Shown: positions 6,889 to 14,299 of the stretch, one piece after another
Numbering within the stretch: the first letter of the stretch is position 1
Layout of the letters: every line of letters begins with the position of its first letter
Assembly (NCBI RefSeq): GCF_023243115.1
Contig: NZ_CP085081.1
Span: 3,162,001 to 3,226,000, forward strand
Origin: Sediminicoccus sp. KRV36
GTDB lineage: Bacteria > Pseudomonadota > Alphaproteobacteria > Acetobacterales > Acetobacteraceae
Direction of reading: 5' to 3'
Length of the DNA: 64,000 nt
The notes under the pieces: model-generated
What the model saw: the letters and a program-made list of their open reading frames with translations, nothing else
What the model was told of the DNA's origin: nothing
Database searches by the model: none
Program-made: the position numbers and the translations under genes

Positions 6889-7331
6889 TGGCCGACATCT
6901 CCCCCTTCGCGGACAGCACATGCCCCTCCGCCCTGCTCGCGCTCTCCGCTATTGATGAGATGGTCCGCGGCGTTCTCCGCCAGCCGGGCCTGACCAGCGA
7001 CATGCTGATCCTCCTTGCCGATTGGCTGGAGGAGGCGGCCGTCGCCTCGCCTCTGCTGAGTGAGCATCGCCGCCTGCGCAGCACGGCGGCCGGCCTGCGG
7101 GACCTCTCGCCCAGCTATGCCGCCACACCCTTCCTCGGCGGCCAGCCCATTGCCCTGGCCCGCGCCCTCTTGCGCGCCTGCCCCGTGCCGGCCTGCGCAC
7201 TGCGCATGTGGCGCGCCGCAATGCCCACCGCGCGGGAGCGCTGGGGCTGGGCGCCCCTGCTGGACGCTTTGATCACGGCGGCCGAGGCGAACGAGCGCGC
7301 GGAACAGCTCTGCCCGGGCCAGCGCGCATGA
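6888..7331 (+). CDS. Unknown helical phage protein, 147 aa
   Basis: ATG at 6888 overlaps the preceding stop (TGATG), and its own TGA overlaps the next ATG. The sequence is a series of Leu/Ala-rich helices without membrane segments; five Cys are scattered. No family recognised. Confidence 0.55.
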   Translation: MADISPFADSTCPSALLALSAIDEMVRGVLRQPGLTSDMLILLADWLEEAAVASPLLSEHRRLRSTAAGLRDLSPSYAATPFLGGQPIALARALLRACPVPACALRMWRAAMPTARERWGWAPLLDALITAAEANERAEQLCPGQRA

Positions 7332-7498
7332 AGCCCTGGCGCCCGCGCGTGACCATCCATCTCGGCGCAGACGCCACAGCCAGTTCCGCCAGGTCGTCGC
7401 CCAGACAGCTGATGCGCGCCCTCTCGCTGGCCGCGCAGACGGCTCTGTTCCTGGCCACGCTGGCCACCCCCTTCATCCTGCTGGAGATGATCCCGTGA
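7328..7498 (+). CDS. Small single-pass membrane protein, 56 aa
   Basis: ATG at 7328 overlaps the preceding stop and the 3' end overlaps the next GTG. The basic, Ser-rich N-terminus is followed by one transmembrane helix near the C-terminus (about residues 33-53). No family recognised. Confidence 0.5.
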   Translation: MKPWRPRVTIHLGADATASSARSSPRQLMRALSLAAQTALFLATLATPFILLEMIP

Positions 7499-8706
7499 CG
7501 CAGCACCCCATCCACACCCTTCCGCCCGCCGAGCTGCGCGGCTACGCGCGCGGCCTGCGTGAAGGCGCCGCGCGCCTGGTCCACGCGACCCCCTTCAACA
7601 TTCAGAGCACGCGGGCCGATCTGCTGCGCGAGGCCGATCTGACCGAGGGCTTCGCCGCGCGGCTGGAGGGGCTGGAGGTCACGCAGGACGACGCCGAGGA
7701 GGAGGCGGAGGAAGGCAACCTCATCGTCTTCTGGCTCGCGCAGGACCCCGACGCCGGGCACTTCGAGACCGCCGAGGATGCCGCCTACAGCGTGCCCGTC
7801 CTGGAGCCGTTCGAGATCGCCAGCAACGCCTGGCCCACCACCCGCTGGGCGATCCGCGAATTCATCAGCGAGGACGGCGACACGCAGATCAGCTGGGCCG
7901 ACACGCGCGAGGAGATGATGGCTTACGCCGCCGATCTCCACGACATCGAGGCTGAGCCGCCCTCGAACAACGAGCCCGCGCCCGCGACACCCACGGCTAC
8001 CGAGACTGCGCAGGAAGGGCTCGCCGAGGCCGTCGCGGAATCGCTGGCCGCGCAAGAGCCTCAGCCCATCACAGCCACCCCTGTCCAGCGCAGCGACAGC
8101 CCCTGGACGGAGGAGCGCCTCACCCTACTTGCCCGCATCTACCCAACGATCATGTCGCTGGAGGCGATGCGCGAAGCCTTGATGGCGCTGCCCGGCCTTG
8201 AAATCGCCACCGCCGATGCGGTCAAGATGAAAGCTCAGCGGTTGAATCTGCATCGGCGCGGCGCGCCCATTCCAGATGAATTTGCTGAGGCCGCCCCGGT
8301 ACGCACCCGCAGTATCGGTGGGCTGGCAAGCAACGGCGGCAAGCCCGGCACATGGACGCGGGAGCGCGTGGCACTGCTGCGGCGTGACTACCCCAGCAAG
8401 CGCCCACTGGATGATATCCTGGCCGATGTGAACGCGCTGCCCGGACCGGCGGTGCCGACGATCGGGGCCGTGGCCGCCCATGCCAAGAAGCTCGACCTGA
8501 GCCGCCGCCAACCGCCGGAGGTGGGGCCCGCCATTCCCGGCACACCCACGCCCATGAGCACAGAAGACAAGGCCGAGGCGCTGGAGCGGCTGCGCACCGG
8601 CACATCCCGCGGCGCGCGCGATATCGTGGACTATTTCGGCTGCACGGCGGAGGAGGCGCAGGAGCTTGTGGACCGCCACCGCGCGAAGATGGGCAAGGCG
8701 GCATGA
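7495..8706 (+). CDS. Protein with two HTH/SANT-like repeats, 403 aa
   Basis: GTG at 7495 overlaps the previous stop. N-terminal residues 1-65 are helical, followed by an acidic patch and a WAI-REFISEDGDT region that may be a small alpha/beta domain (74-150), then a Pro/Ala linker. Two related segments follow, residues 203-254 (SPWTEERLTLLARIYP...RLNLHRR) and 286-336 (TWTRERVALLRRDYP...KLDLSRR). Each begins with a W-T-x-E-R helix and ends with a basic segment, as in GcrA/Myb-like DNA-binding modules. A last region (about 355-403) looks like another HTH. A phage DNA-binding regulator is likely. Confidence 0.6.
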   Translation: MTQHPIHTLPPAELRGYARGLREGAARLVHATPFNIQSTRADLLREADLTEGFAARLEGLEVTQDDAEEEAEEGNLIVFWLAQDPDAGHFETAEDAAYSVPVLEPFEIASNAWPTTRWAIREFISEDGDTQISWADTREEMMAYAADLHDIEAEPPSNNEPAPATPTATETAQEGLAEAVAESLAAQEPQPITATPVQRSDSPWTEERLTLLARIYPTIMSLEAMREALMALPGLEIATADAVKMKAQRLNLHRRGAPIPDEFAEAAPVRTRSIGGLASNGGKPGTWTRERVALLRRDYPSKRPLDDILADVNALPGPAVPTIGAVAAHAKKLDLSRRQPPEVGPAIPGTPTPMSTEDKAEALERLRTGTSRGARDIVDYFGCTAEEAQELVDRHRAKMGKAA

Positions 8707-8915
8707 GCGAGCCCCTGGAACTCCGCGCCATCCGCTCCACCCTGGAGCTGGAGCGCGCCATCGCCGCCCGGAACACCGCCCGATTGGCCGAGGCGGAGGA
8801 ATTGATCCGCCTGGCCTTGGTCGCCTTCGCCGATAGCGAGCGCCACCCCGGGCTCATCCATCGCCTTGGTGCGTTCGGCCAGCATGCAGCGCCCACCACC
8901 ACCGGAGAGGCTTGA
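8703..8915 (+). CDS. Small helical phage protein, 70 aa
   Basis: ATG at 8703 overlaps the previous stop. The first 50 residues form one long amphipathic helix (Glu/Ala/Leu-rich), probably a coiled coil. The TGA overlaps the next ATG. No family recognised. Confidence 0.55.
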   Translation: MSEPLELRAIRSTLELERAIAARNTARLAEAEELIRLALVAFADSERHPGLIHRLGAFGQHAAPTTTGEA

Positions 8916-9124
8916 TGCCCGACGACATGGACCGCGCCACCGCGCTCACCGAGGCCCACCACCAGGAGAGCCTCGCCGCCGTCACCCGCCGCCTGCGGCA
9001 GCCGGGCACGCCCGACTGCGAGATCTGCGGCGAGCCCATCCCCGCCCGCCGCCGCCAGGAAATGCCGAGCGCGCGCCGCTGCCGCCCCTGCCAGGAAGCC
9101 ATGGAGACGCGCCGCGCCCGATAG
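8915..9124 (+). CDS. TraR/DksA-type zinc finger protein, 69 aa
   Basis: ATG at 8915 overlaps the stop of the gene before (TGATG). Cys35-x2-Cys38 and Cys56-x2-Cys59 in the CEICGEPIPARRRQ...RRCRPCQ pattern define the short phage/plasmid TraR branch of the DksA superfamily. TraR binds RNA polymerase in the secondary channel and mimics DksA plus ppGpp. The acidic tip residues of DksA are not obvious in the first 30 residues, so the activity may differ. Confidence 0.8.
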   Translation: MPDDMDRATALTEAHHQESLAAVTRRLRQPGTPDCEICGEPIPARRRQEMPSARRCRPCQEAMETRRAR

Positions 9125-9173
9125 CGGCGCTCGGCACGCCACCCACCAACACCCACCCCGGAGAACCCAACCA

Positions 9174-9530
9174 ATGCCTGACGATCCCACCGCCGCGCGC
9201 AACTTCGCGCAGCTCATTTCCTCGATGGAGGATGGCCGGCTGCACGGCGACATCAGCGACGCCCAGCGCGACCTGATCGGCGAGCTGAACAACGTGGCCA
9301 GCATGAACCGCAAGGCCAAGGGCAGCATCACCATCACCCTCGAATACGCGATCGAGGATGGCGTGGTTGAGGTGCGCGGCGACTTCAAGACGAAGGCGCC
9401 GAAGCTCCCGCGGGGCAAGTCCATCTTCTTCACCACCCCCGACAACAACCTGACGCGAAGCGACCCGAAGCAGCCCAGCCTCGAATTCCGCGATGTCAGC
9501 ATCCCCCGCGCAGCCACCGGCCTTGCGTAA
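9174..9530 (+). CDS. Conserved phage protein, 118 aa
   Basis: ATG at 9174, 49 bases after the previous gene. The first 50 residues are helical, then a beta-rich region (ITITLEYAIEDGVVEVRGDFKTKAP) and a short C-terminus with a threonine-asparagine-rich stretch. It precedes the DUF2303 gene, with which proteins of this shape often travel in alphaproteobacterial phages (from memory, not checked). Function unknown. Confidence 0.6.
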   Translation: MPDDPTAARNFAQLISSMEDGRLHGDISDAQRDLIGELNNVASMNRKAKGSITITLEYAIEDGVVEVRGDFKTKAPKLPRGKSIFFTTPDNNLTRSDPKQPSLEFRDVSIPRAATGLA

Positions 9531-9548
9531 CCTCAAGGAGTGACCAGA

Positions 9549-10490
9549 ATGCCCGCACCTGTTGAAACCGAGACCGGCGCCGTGCCCGCCGTGATTGACC
9601 TGATGAAGCAACTCGGCGGCAGCCAGCAGCTTGCCATTGCGCATGACGGCACCGCCGTGCCGCTCATCTTGGCCCCGAAGGGGCTGGAGCTGCACGACCC
9701 GATGAAGTTCATCCGCGCCGAGCAGGATGAGAAGCGCGACGCGCCGAAGCACCGCAAAGGCACCGCCACGATGACGGACCTGCCGAGCTTCATCCACCAC
9801 ACGAAGCGCTTCGCCGATGCGGACAGCGCCATCTTCGCGAAGCGCGATGAGACGGCGCCGAGCCTGACCTCCGTGCTGGATTACCACCGCCAGACGGCCG
9901 AGGGCGCGCCGCGCTTCGGCCGCCATCGCACGCACTATGCCTTTCCACTGAGCGAGACCTGGAAGGCCTGGAAGCTGGTGGACGGCAAGGCGCTGACCCA
10001 GGCCGAATTCGCCACCTTCCTGGAGGAGCACATCATGGACATCATGGCCCCGCCCAGCGATGGCCGGAGCGACGCCGGCGCCCTGGCGCTGGACCTGGTG
10101 GGGATGATCGGCGGCACAATCGCGGGCCCGACGACGATGCTGGAAACCGCGCGCGGCCTGCGCATCTTCGAGACCAGCGACGTGACCAACGCCCAGAACC
10201 TGGCCACGGGCGAGACGGAGATGATCTTCCGCACCGAGCACCAGGATGGCAAGGGCCAGAAGGTGAAGGTGCCCACGCTCTTCGTGGTGCAGACGCCCGT
10301 CTTTGATGGTGGCGCGGCCTACAAGCTGCCCATCCGCGTCCGGTACCGGAAGAATGAGGCCCGCATCATCTGGACGCTGGCCCGCTATCGCCCGGACCTG
10401 ATCTTCACCGACGCGTTCGACCACGCGATGGATCAGGTGCGCAAGGAAACCAGCCTGCCCGTTCTGATGGGCGCCCCCGAGGCAACCTGA
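9549..10490 (+). CDS. DUF2303 (YfdQ-like) phage protein, 313 aa
   Basis: ATG at 9549 with AAGGAG eight bases upstream, better than the GTG at 9540. Length and pattern fit DUF2303: an early VIDLMKQLGG helix, the LP-x-FIHHTKRF block, the FGRHRTHYAFPLSETWKAW segment and the C-terminal VRYRKNEARIIWTLARYRPDLIF. The family is common in phage early regions near recombination genes; its biochemical role is not established. Confidence 0.8.
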   Translation: MPAPVETETGAVPAVIDLMKQLGGSQQLAIAHDGTAVPLILAPKGLELHDPMKFIRAEQDEKRDAPKHRKGTATMTDLPSFIHHTKRFADADSAIFAKRDETAPSLTSVLDYHRQTAEGAPRFGRHRTHYAFPLSETWKAWKLVDGKALTQAEFATFLEEHIMDIMAPPSDGRSDAGALALDLVGMIGGTIAGPTTMLETARGLRIFETSDVTNAQNLATGETEMIFRTEHQDGKGQKVKVPTLFVVQTPVFDGGAAYKLPIRVRYRKNEARIIWTLARYRPDLIFTDAFDHAMDQVRKETSLPVLMGAPEAT

Positions 10491-10551
10491 CGCCACTCGC
10501 GGGCCGCCAACACGCGCGGCCCGCCCTTCTGATCACGATGCGAGGCGAGAC

Positions 10552-11412
10552 ATGGGCCAGAACAGCGCCATCGAGTGGACCGATCACACCTTCAATCCCT
10601 GGACGGGCTGCACCCGCGTCTCACCAGGATGTGACCACTGCTATGCCGAGGCGCTGTCCCGGCGCAGCCCGCAGACCTTCGGCTCCTGGCAGCCAGGCGC
10701 ACCACGCCGCCGCACCAGCGAGGCCTATTGGCGCCAGCCGCTGGCCTGGAACCGCAAGGTCGCGCGTGAGGGCCGGCGCGCCCGCGTCTTCTGCGCCAGC
10801 ATGGCCGATGTGTTCGACAATCAGGTGCCAGAGGAATGGCGCCGCCATCTGTGGTCGCTGATCTGGGAGACACGGAACCTCGACTGGCTTTTGCTGACGA
10901 AGCGGCCGCAGAACATCGCATCCATGCTACCGCCCGCAGAGTGGCACGCAGAATGGCCGATGCCTCACGTCTGGCTCGGCACCACCGTCGAGAACCAGGC
11001 CGAGGCCGATCGGCGCATCCCGCAGCTGCTGGCCGTGCCCGCCGCGAAGCGCTTCCTGAGCTGCGAGCCGCTGCTGGGGCCTGTGGACCTTTCCGCTTGG
11101 TGGAAGGAGAGCCCGCCCGGCAGCACCTACTGGCACCCCAACGGCCTGCACTGGATCATCGCCGGCGGCGAGAGCGGCCGCGGTGCGCGGCCTATGCACC
11201 CCCACTGGGCCCGCAGCCTGCGGGACCAATGCGCGGCAGCCAGCGTGCCGTTCTTCTTCAAGCAGTGGGGGGATTTCGCTTGGCGCGCCACTGGCGAGGC
11301 CGCGGGGGCTGTCAATGGTGGCTTCGCTATCCCGATCGCAGCTGTTCGCGTCGGCAAGAAGGCCGCCGGCCGCCTCCTCGATGGCCGCGAGCACAATGAG
11401 GTCCCGGCATGA
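10552..11412 (+). CDS. Phage Gp37/Gp68 family protein (DUF5131)
   Basis: 286 aa from ATG 10552. The hallmark N-terminus IEWTDHTFNPWTGCTRVSPGC is present, with a Cys20-x6-Cys27-x2-Cys30 cluster, and the later VSLL-like KRPQNI, WLGTTVENQ, SCEPLLGP and IAGGESGRGARPMHPHW motifs of DUF5131. The family is distantly related to radical-SAM enzymes, and the three Cys could hold an Fe-S cluster. Its substrate is unknown; it is frequent in phages and integrative elements. Its 3' end overlaps the next gene (ATGA). Confidence 0.88.
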   Translation: MGQNSAIEWTDHTFNPWTGCTRVSPGCDHCYAEALSRRSPQTFGSWQPGAPRRRTSEAYWRQPLAWNRKVAREGRRARVFCASMADVFDNQVPEEWRRHLWSLIWETRNLDWLLLTKRPQNIASMLPPAEWHAEWPMPHVWLGTTVENQAEADRRIPQLLAVPAAKRFLSCEPLLGPVDLSAWWKESPPGSTYWHPNGLHWIIAGGESGRGARPMHPHWARSLRDQCAAASVPFFFKQWGDFAWRATGEAAGAVNGGFAIPIAAVRVGKKAAGRLLDGREHNEVPA

Positions 11413-11633
11413 CGCTCACCCACCCCAGCCCCACCGAGGCCGAGGCCTTCCTCGACCGCATGATGCATGCCGCCCAATCCGGCAGCCCCGTCACGGCCGA
11501 GGATGTGGCCCGCCTCCGCCGCCTCGCCGACTGGGCCGACGCCGCGCCCGCACCCGGCTGGAACGGCACCCTCGACCGCGGCGAAACCGCCCGCGCCATC
11601 CACGCAGCCAGGGAGCGCATGGCCGATGCCTGA
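11409..11633 (+). CDS. Small phage protein, 74 aa
   Basis: ATG at 11409 overlaps the Gp37/Gp68 stop; its 3' end overlaps the next gene by eight bases. The sequence is helical and charged, with an acidic middle followed by an Arg-rich part. No family recognised. Confidence 0.55.
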   Translation: MTLTHPSPTEAEAFLDRMMHAAQSGSPVTAEDVARLRRLADWADAAPAPGWNGTLDRGETARAIHAARERMADA

Positions 11634-12066
11634 AACTGCCACCCACATAGAACCGCTCGACCTGTTCGGCCTCGGCCGCATGTGGTGGCAGGGGCACATC
11701 CTTCGCGAGTGCCTCACGGATCAGGCGCGCTTCGATTGCGGAGACCGCATGGAGGTCGCCATCGAGCTGGGCGCATCCGGCTGCCACAACAGCCGCCTGG
11801 GCATTGACGTGTCGCAGGATGCGGCTGGCCGGTGGTGGGCCGGCTATTTCTGGCGCTGCTGGCACATGCCGGACGGGACCGCGCACGGTACCAGCACGCC
11901 GATCGACGCCTTCCGCGCCGCTACGCGGGAGGAGGCGATCCGACTTGCTGCCACCGGCCTCCTGCAAAACCTGCCGAACATCACCACCGGCAAGGGCGGG
12001 CGAATCCTGTCCACCTGGCGCCGCGAGCTGGCCGCGCGGATCGAGAGCGAGAGGAGGGCAGCGTGA
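11626..12066 (+). CDS. Unknown phage protein, 146 aa
   Basis: ATG at 11626. The protein has a Trp-rich middle (GRWWAGYFWRCWHMPDG), which suggests an aromatic-ligand or small beta fold, then a helix with REEAIRLAATGLLQNL. It resembles small phage proteins in which a beta-rich segment is followed by a helix. No family recognised. Confidence 0.55.
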   Translation: MPETATHIEPLDLFGLGRMWWQGHILRECLTDQARFDCGDRMEVAIELGASGCHNSRLGIDVSQDAAGRWWAGYFWRCWHMPDGTAHGTSTPIDAFRAATREEAIRLAATGLLQNLPNITTGKGGRILSTWRRELAARIESERRAA

Positions 12067-12079
12067 CGAAGCTGGCCGG

Positions 12080-12367
12080 TCAGTCCTCTACCGTCAGATC
12101 GACACCCGCATCCCGAAGCGCAGCGACTAAGTATCGCGCTTCCATCGACGGAGGCCCCGCAACGGTTGCCGCCGCTCGCGCCCATTCGCTGCTGAGGTTC
12201 TCGGGCTTCACAGCACCGTGGGCGGTCAGGAAGGCGTTGGCCGCATCCCAGGCTTCCGTGCGCGATACAACAATGGTCATCAGAGATGGCTCACAACCAA
12301 CCACGCGCAGCCATTTTTTCCGGTCATGGATGATCATGTTCGGACCATCAACAACAACATCATACAT
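12080..12367 (-). CDS. Opposite-strand phage gene, 95 aa
   Basis: ATG at 12367, with AAGGAA nine bases upstream; a longer frame to 12421 has less convincing start context. The product is soluble and alpha/beta-like (MYDVVVDGPNMIIHDRK, LMTIVVSRTEAWDAANAFL). It is transcribed against the rightward operon and sits in its only gap of this size, which suggests an independently expressed gene such as an accessory cargo or antitoxin-like protein. No family recognised. Confidence 0.55.
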   Translation of the reverse strand: MYDVVVDGPNMIIHDRKKWLRVVGCEPSLMTIVVSRTEAWDAANAFLTAHGAVKPENLSSEWARAAATVAGPPSMEARYLVAALRDAGVDLTVED

Positions 12368-12460
12368 AGGCGCATGTTCCTTCTTGCGGCCGAGAGCGCC
12401 TGCCGCTCGGCGCAGAGTCATTTATTCGCAAGCATGTGGCGCAATTCAAGAGGCGGGCAC

Positions 12461-12778
12461 ATGACTACCCCCATCCGCCTGCGCCTCAGCCGCGCAAAGG
12501 GCTTCGATCTGCAACTGCTGTCTCGGTCCATCAACGGCCTGCCAGCGCGCTCCGTGGGGCGGCCATCGAAATGGGGCAATCCCTATCGCATCGGTCCCGA
12601 CACCCGCGCCGAGGCCGTGGCCAAGTTCCGCGCATGGATCGGAGAATATCCCGCGACCGCCACCGTGATCCGCGATGATCTACGCGGCCACAACCTCGCC
12701 TGCTGGTGTCCGCTGCCCAAACCCGGCGAGCCGGACCACTGCCACGCCGCCGTGCTGCTGGAGGTGGCAAATGCCTGA
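12461..12778 (+). CDS. DUF4326 protein, 105 aa
   Basis: ATG at 12461. The motifs match DUF4326: LSRSINGLPARSVGRPSKWGNPY (conserved R-x-SKWGNP), EAVAKFRAWI, LRGHNLACWCPLPKPGEPDHCHAAVLLE with the Cys-x-Cys and the CHA motif. The family is widespread in phages and mobile elements; the conserved Cys and His suggest a metal site. No biochemical role is established. Confidence 0.88.
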   Translation: MTTPIRLRLSRAKGFDLQLLSRSINGLPARSVGRPSKWGNPYRIGPDTRAEAVAKFRAWIGEYPATATVIRDDLRGHNLACWCPLPKPGEPDHCHAAVLLEVANA

Positions 12779-13004
12779 CGGCGGCACCCTTCCAGGCTGG
12801 CCGCGCTTTCTCCGCGCCGAGAAGGCCGCAGCCTATCTGGACGTGAGCAAGTCCCAATTCCTCGCCGTCATCGCGCCCGAGCTGAAGGCCATCAACCTCA
12901 GCCCCGCCGTGCGCGGCTGGCTGCGCGAGGATCTGGACGCCTGGCTGGACGCGCGGGCCGGTCGCGTTGCAGCATCCCCTGAACACAACCCCTGGCATCA
13001 ATGA
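12771..13004 (+). CDS. Excisionase/AlpA-like HTH protein, 77 aa
   Basis: ATG at 12771 overlaps the DUF4326 gene by eight bases, and its TGA overlaps the integrase ATG by four. The pattern LRAEKAAAYLDVSKSQFLAVIAP... WLREDLDAWLDARAG is the winged-helix MerR-type excisionase/AlpA form (a helix-turn-helix plus a W-x-x-xDLDxW segment). As a recombination directionality factor it would bend DNA at the att sites and favour excision. Coupling to the integrase supports this. Confidence 0.75.
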   Translation: MPDGGTLPGWPRFLRAEKAAAYLDVSKSQFLAVIAPELKAINLSPAVRGWLREDLDAWLDARAGRVAASPEHNPWHQ

Positions 13005-14059
13005 GCCCCACCCGCGTCAGCCTCAAGCATGTTAGCCGGTTCCGGGACCGGCATGGCCATCTGCGCCATTACCTCCGCATCCCCGGCTGCAAAAAGCTGT
13101 CCCTGCCCGGCGAGCCCGGCTCGCCCGAATTCATGGCCGCCTATGCCGCCGGCATCGCCCAAGCCCCCCAGGCAGCACCCAAGGTCAAGGGGCCGCCACC
13201 TGGCACGCTGGATGCCCTCGCCGTTGCCTACTACAGTCACGGCAGCTTCACCGGCCTTCGGGAATCATCCCAGGCGAATTACCGCCGCATCGTGGAGCAG
13301 CTCCGGGCGAAGCATGGCGACAAGCCGATCCGCATGCTGGACGCGGCCGGCGTGCGGGTTCTCATGGCCGAGAAGGGCGAGCACCGCGCCGCGGCGAATC
13401 ACCGCTTGCGCGTGCTGCGCTCCCTCTGTGGCGTGGCGATTGAGGCTGGCTTAATCGCGGCCGATCCTACGGCCGGCGTGAAGCGCCTGCGCCGCGAGAC
13501 GAAAGGCTACACAAGCTGGTCTGAGGATGAGATCGCGCTCTACGAAAAGCGCTGGCCATCTGGGACGCGCGAACGCCTGGCGCTGGCGCTGCTGCTCTAC
13601 ACTGCGCAGCGGCGGAGCGATGTAGTGCGGATGGGCCGCCAGCACATCCATGGGGCCTTCATCGCCGTTCGACAGGTCAAGACGCGGGCCGAGATCGAGG
13701 TCCCTATTCACCCTGCGCTGGCGGCCGAGCTGGCGCATGTGCCGGCCGGGCAGATGCTGTTCCTGCAAACTGCGCAGGGCGTCGGCTTCACCGCGAACGG
13801 GTTTTACATGCGCTTCCGGGCATGGTGCGACGCGGCCGGAATTCCGGCTGGCCGCTCGCCTCACGGCCTGCGCAAAGCCTGCGCTCGGCGGCTGGCCGAG
13901 GCCGGCGCCACGACGCACCAGATCGGTGCGGTGACCGGGCACAAGACGCTCTCTGAGATCGAGGTTTACACGCGCGCGGCGGAACAAAAGCGGTTGGCCA
14001 GCGCGGGCATGAAGCGCATCCAGCTTCCAACCCCTCGCCGCAGGATTTCCAACCCCTAG
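13001..14059 (+). CDS. int: Tyrosine recombinase (integrase), 352 aa
   Basis: ATG at 13001 overlaps the excisionase-like stop. An N-terminal arm/core-binding region (1-165) is followed by a catalytic domain with Arg204 in TAQRRSDVV, Lys227 in QVKT, His288-x2-Arg291 in SPHGLR, His314 in GHKT and nucleophile Tyr323 in VYTRA: a complete R-K-HxR-H-Y set. It ends 26 bases from the tRNA-Arg 3' end, the position expected for an element integrated by this enzyme at that tRNA. Confidence 0.95.
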   Translation: MSPTRVSLKHVSRFRDRHGHLRHYLRIPGCKKLSLPGEPGSPEFMAAYAAGIAQAPQAAPKVKGPPPGTLDALAVAYYSHGSFTGLRESSQANYRRIVEQLRAKHGDKPIRMLDAAGVRVLMAEKGEHRAAANHRLRVLRSLCGVAIEAGLIAADPTAGVKRLRRETKGYTSWSEDEIALYEKRWPSGTRERLALALLLYTAQRRSDVVRMGRQHIHGAFIAVRQVKTRAEIEVPIHPALAAELAHVPAGQMLFLQTAQGVGFTANGFYMRFRAWCDAAGIPAGRSPHGLRKACARRLAEAGATTHQIGAVTGHKTLSEIEVYTRAAEQKRLASAGMKRIQLPTPRRRISNP

Positions 14060-14084
14060 TAAAATCAACGCGTTAAGGGGCGAT

Positions 14085-14160
14085 TGGCGCACCCGGAAGG
14101 ACTCGAACCTCCAACCCCCAGATTCGTAGTCTGGTGCTCTATCCATTGAGCTACGGGTGC
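14085..14160 (-). tRNA. tRNA-Arg (ACG)
   Basis: Read on the minus strand the gene begins GCACCCG at 14160. It has a D-arm containing GGATAG, an anticodon stem CCAGA/TCTGG with loop CTACGAA (anticodon ACG), a T-arm GGTTCGAGTCC, and an acceptor CGGGTGC ending at 14089. Discriminator G is followed by encoded CCA (14085-14087). ACG reads CGU/C/A after conversion of A34 to inosine. The integrase gene abuts its 3' end, so this is the insertion site. Confidence 0.95.
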
Positions 14161-14174
14161 TTGCCGTGGGCCGG

Positions 14175-14203
14175 GAGATACCCTTCGCGGCTGGACCGCG
14201 CAA
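14175..14203 (-). promoter_or_regulatory. Candidate promoter of tRNA-Arg
   Basis: On the minus strand TTGCGC (14203-14198) and TATCTC (14180-14175) are separated by 17 bases, and the -10 is 14 bases before the tRNA 5' end. Box matches are moderate; position is good. Confidence 0.35.
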
Positions 14204-14266
14204 CCCCCCGGGCGTCAGCTTTGTGACGTGGTGCGATGCGCTATGCGCATGGGGCCGAACGCGCTC

Positions 14267-14297
14267 CGCGCGTGGGGCACAACGCGCCCCACGCGCG
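14267..14297 (-). terminator. Strong GC hairpin just after leuB
   Basis: Twelve-base perfect arms (14267-14278 and 14286-14297, CGCGCGTGGGGC and complement) with a seven-base loop lie three to thirty-five bases past the leuB stop. No T-run follows, so it may stop transcription poorly or mainly protect the mRNA 3' end. Confidence 0.5.
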
Positions 14298-14299
14298 CC

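Larger units (their letters stand above)
1..14087. mobile_element. Prophage or phage-like integrative element, left end outside window
   Basis: A tyrosine integrase and an excisionase-like gene lie immediately beside the 3' end of tRNA-Arg. CI/Cro-type divergent repressors, a DnaG-like primase, a P-loop ATPase, DUF2303, Gp37/Gp68 and many overlapping small genes fill the rest. No capsid, portal, terminase or tail gene is visible, so structural genes either lie left of the window or are absent (a satellite or integrative element is then possible). The right boundary is inferred from the tRNA; the left boundary and the second att copy are not visible. Confidence 0.85.

Noticed and set aside
14267..14297. 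Second integration-site copy (attL) near leuB
   Set aside because: No copy of the tRNA 3' end is found right of the tRNA; the hairpin is unrelated.
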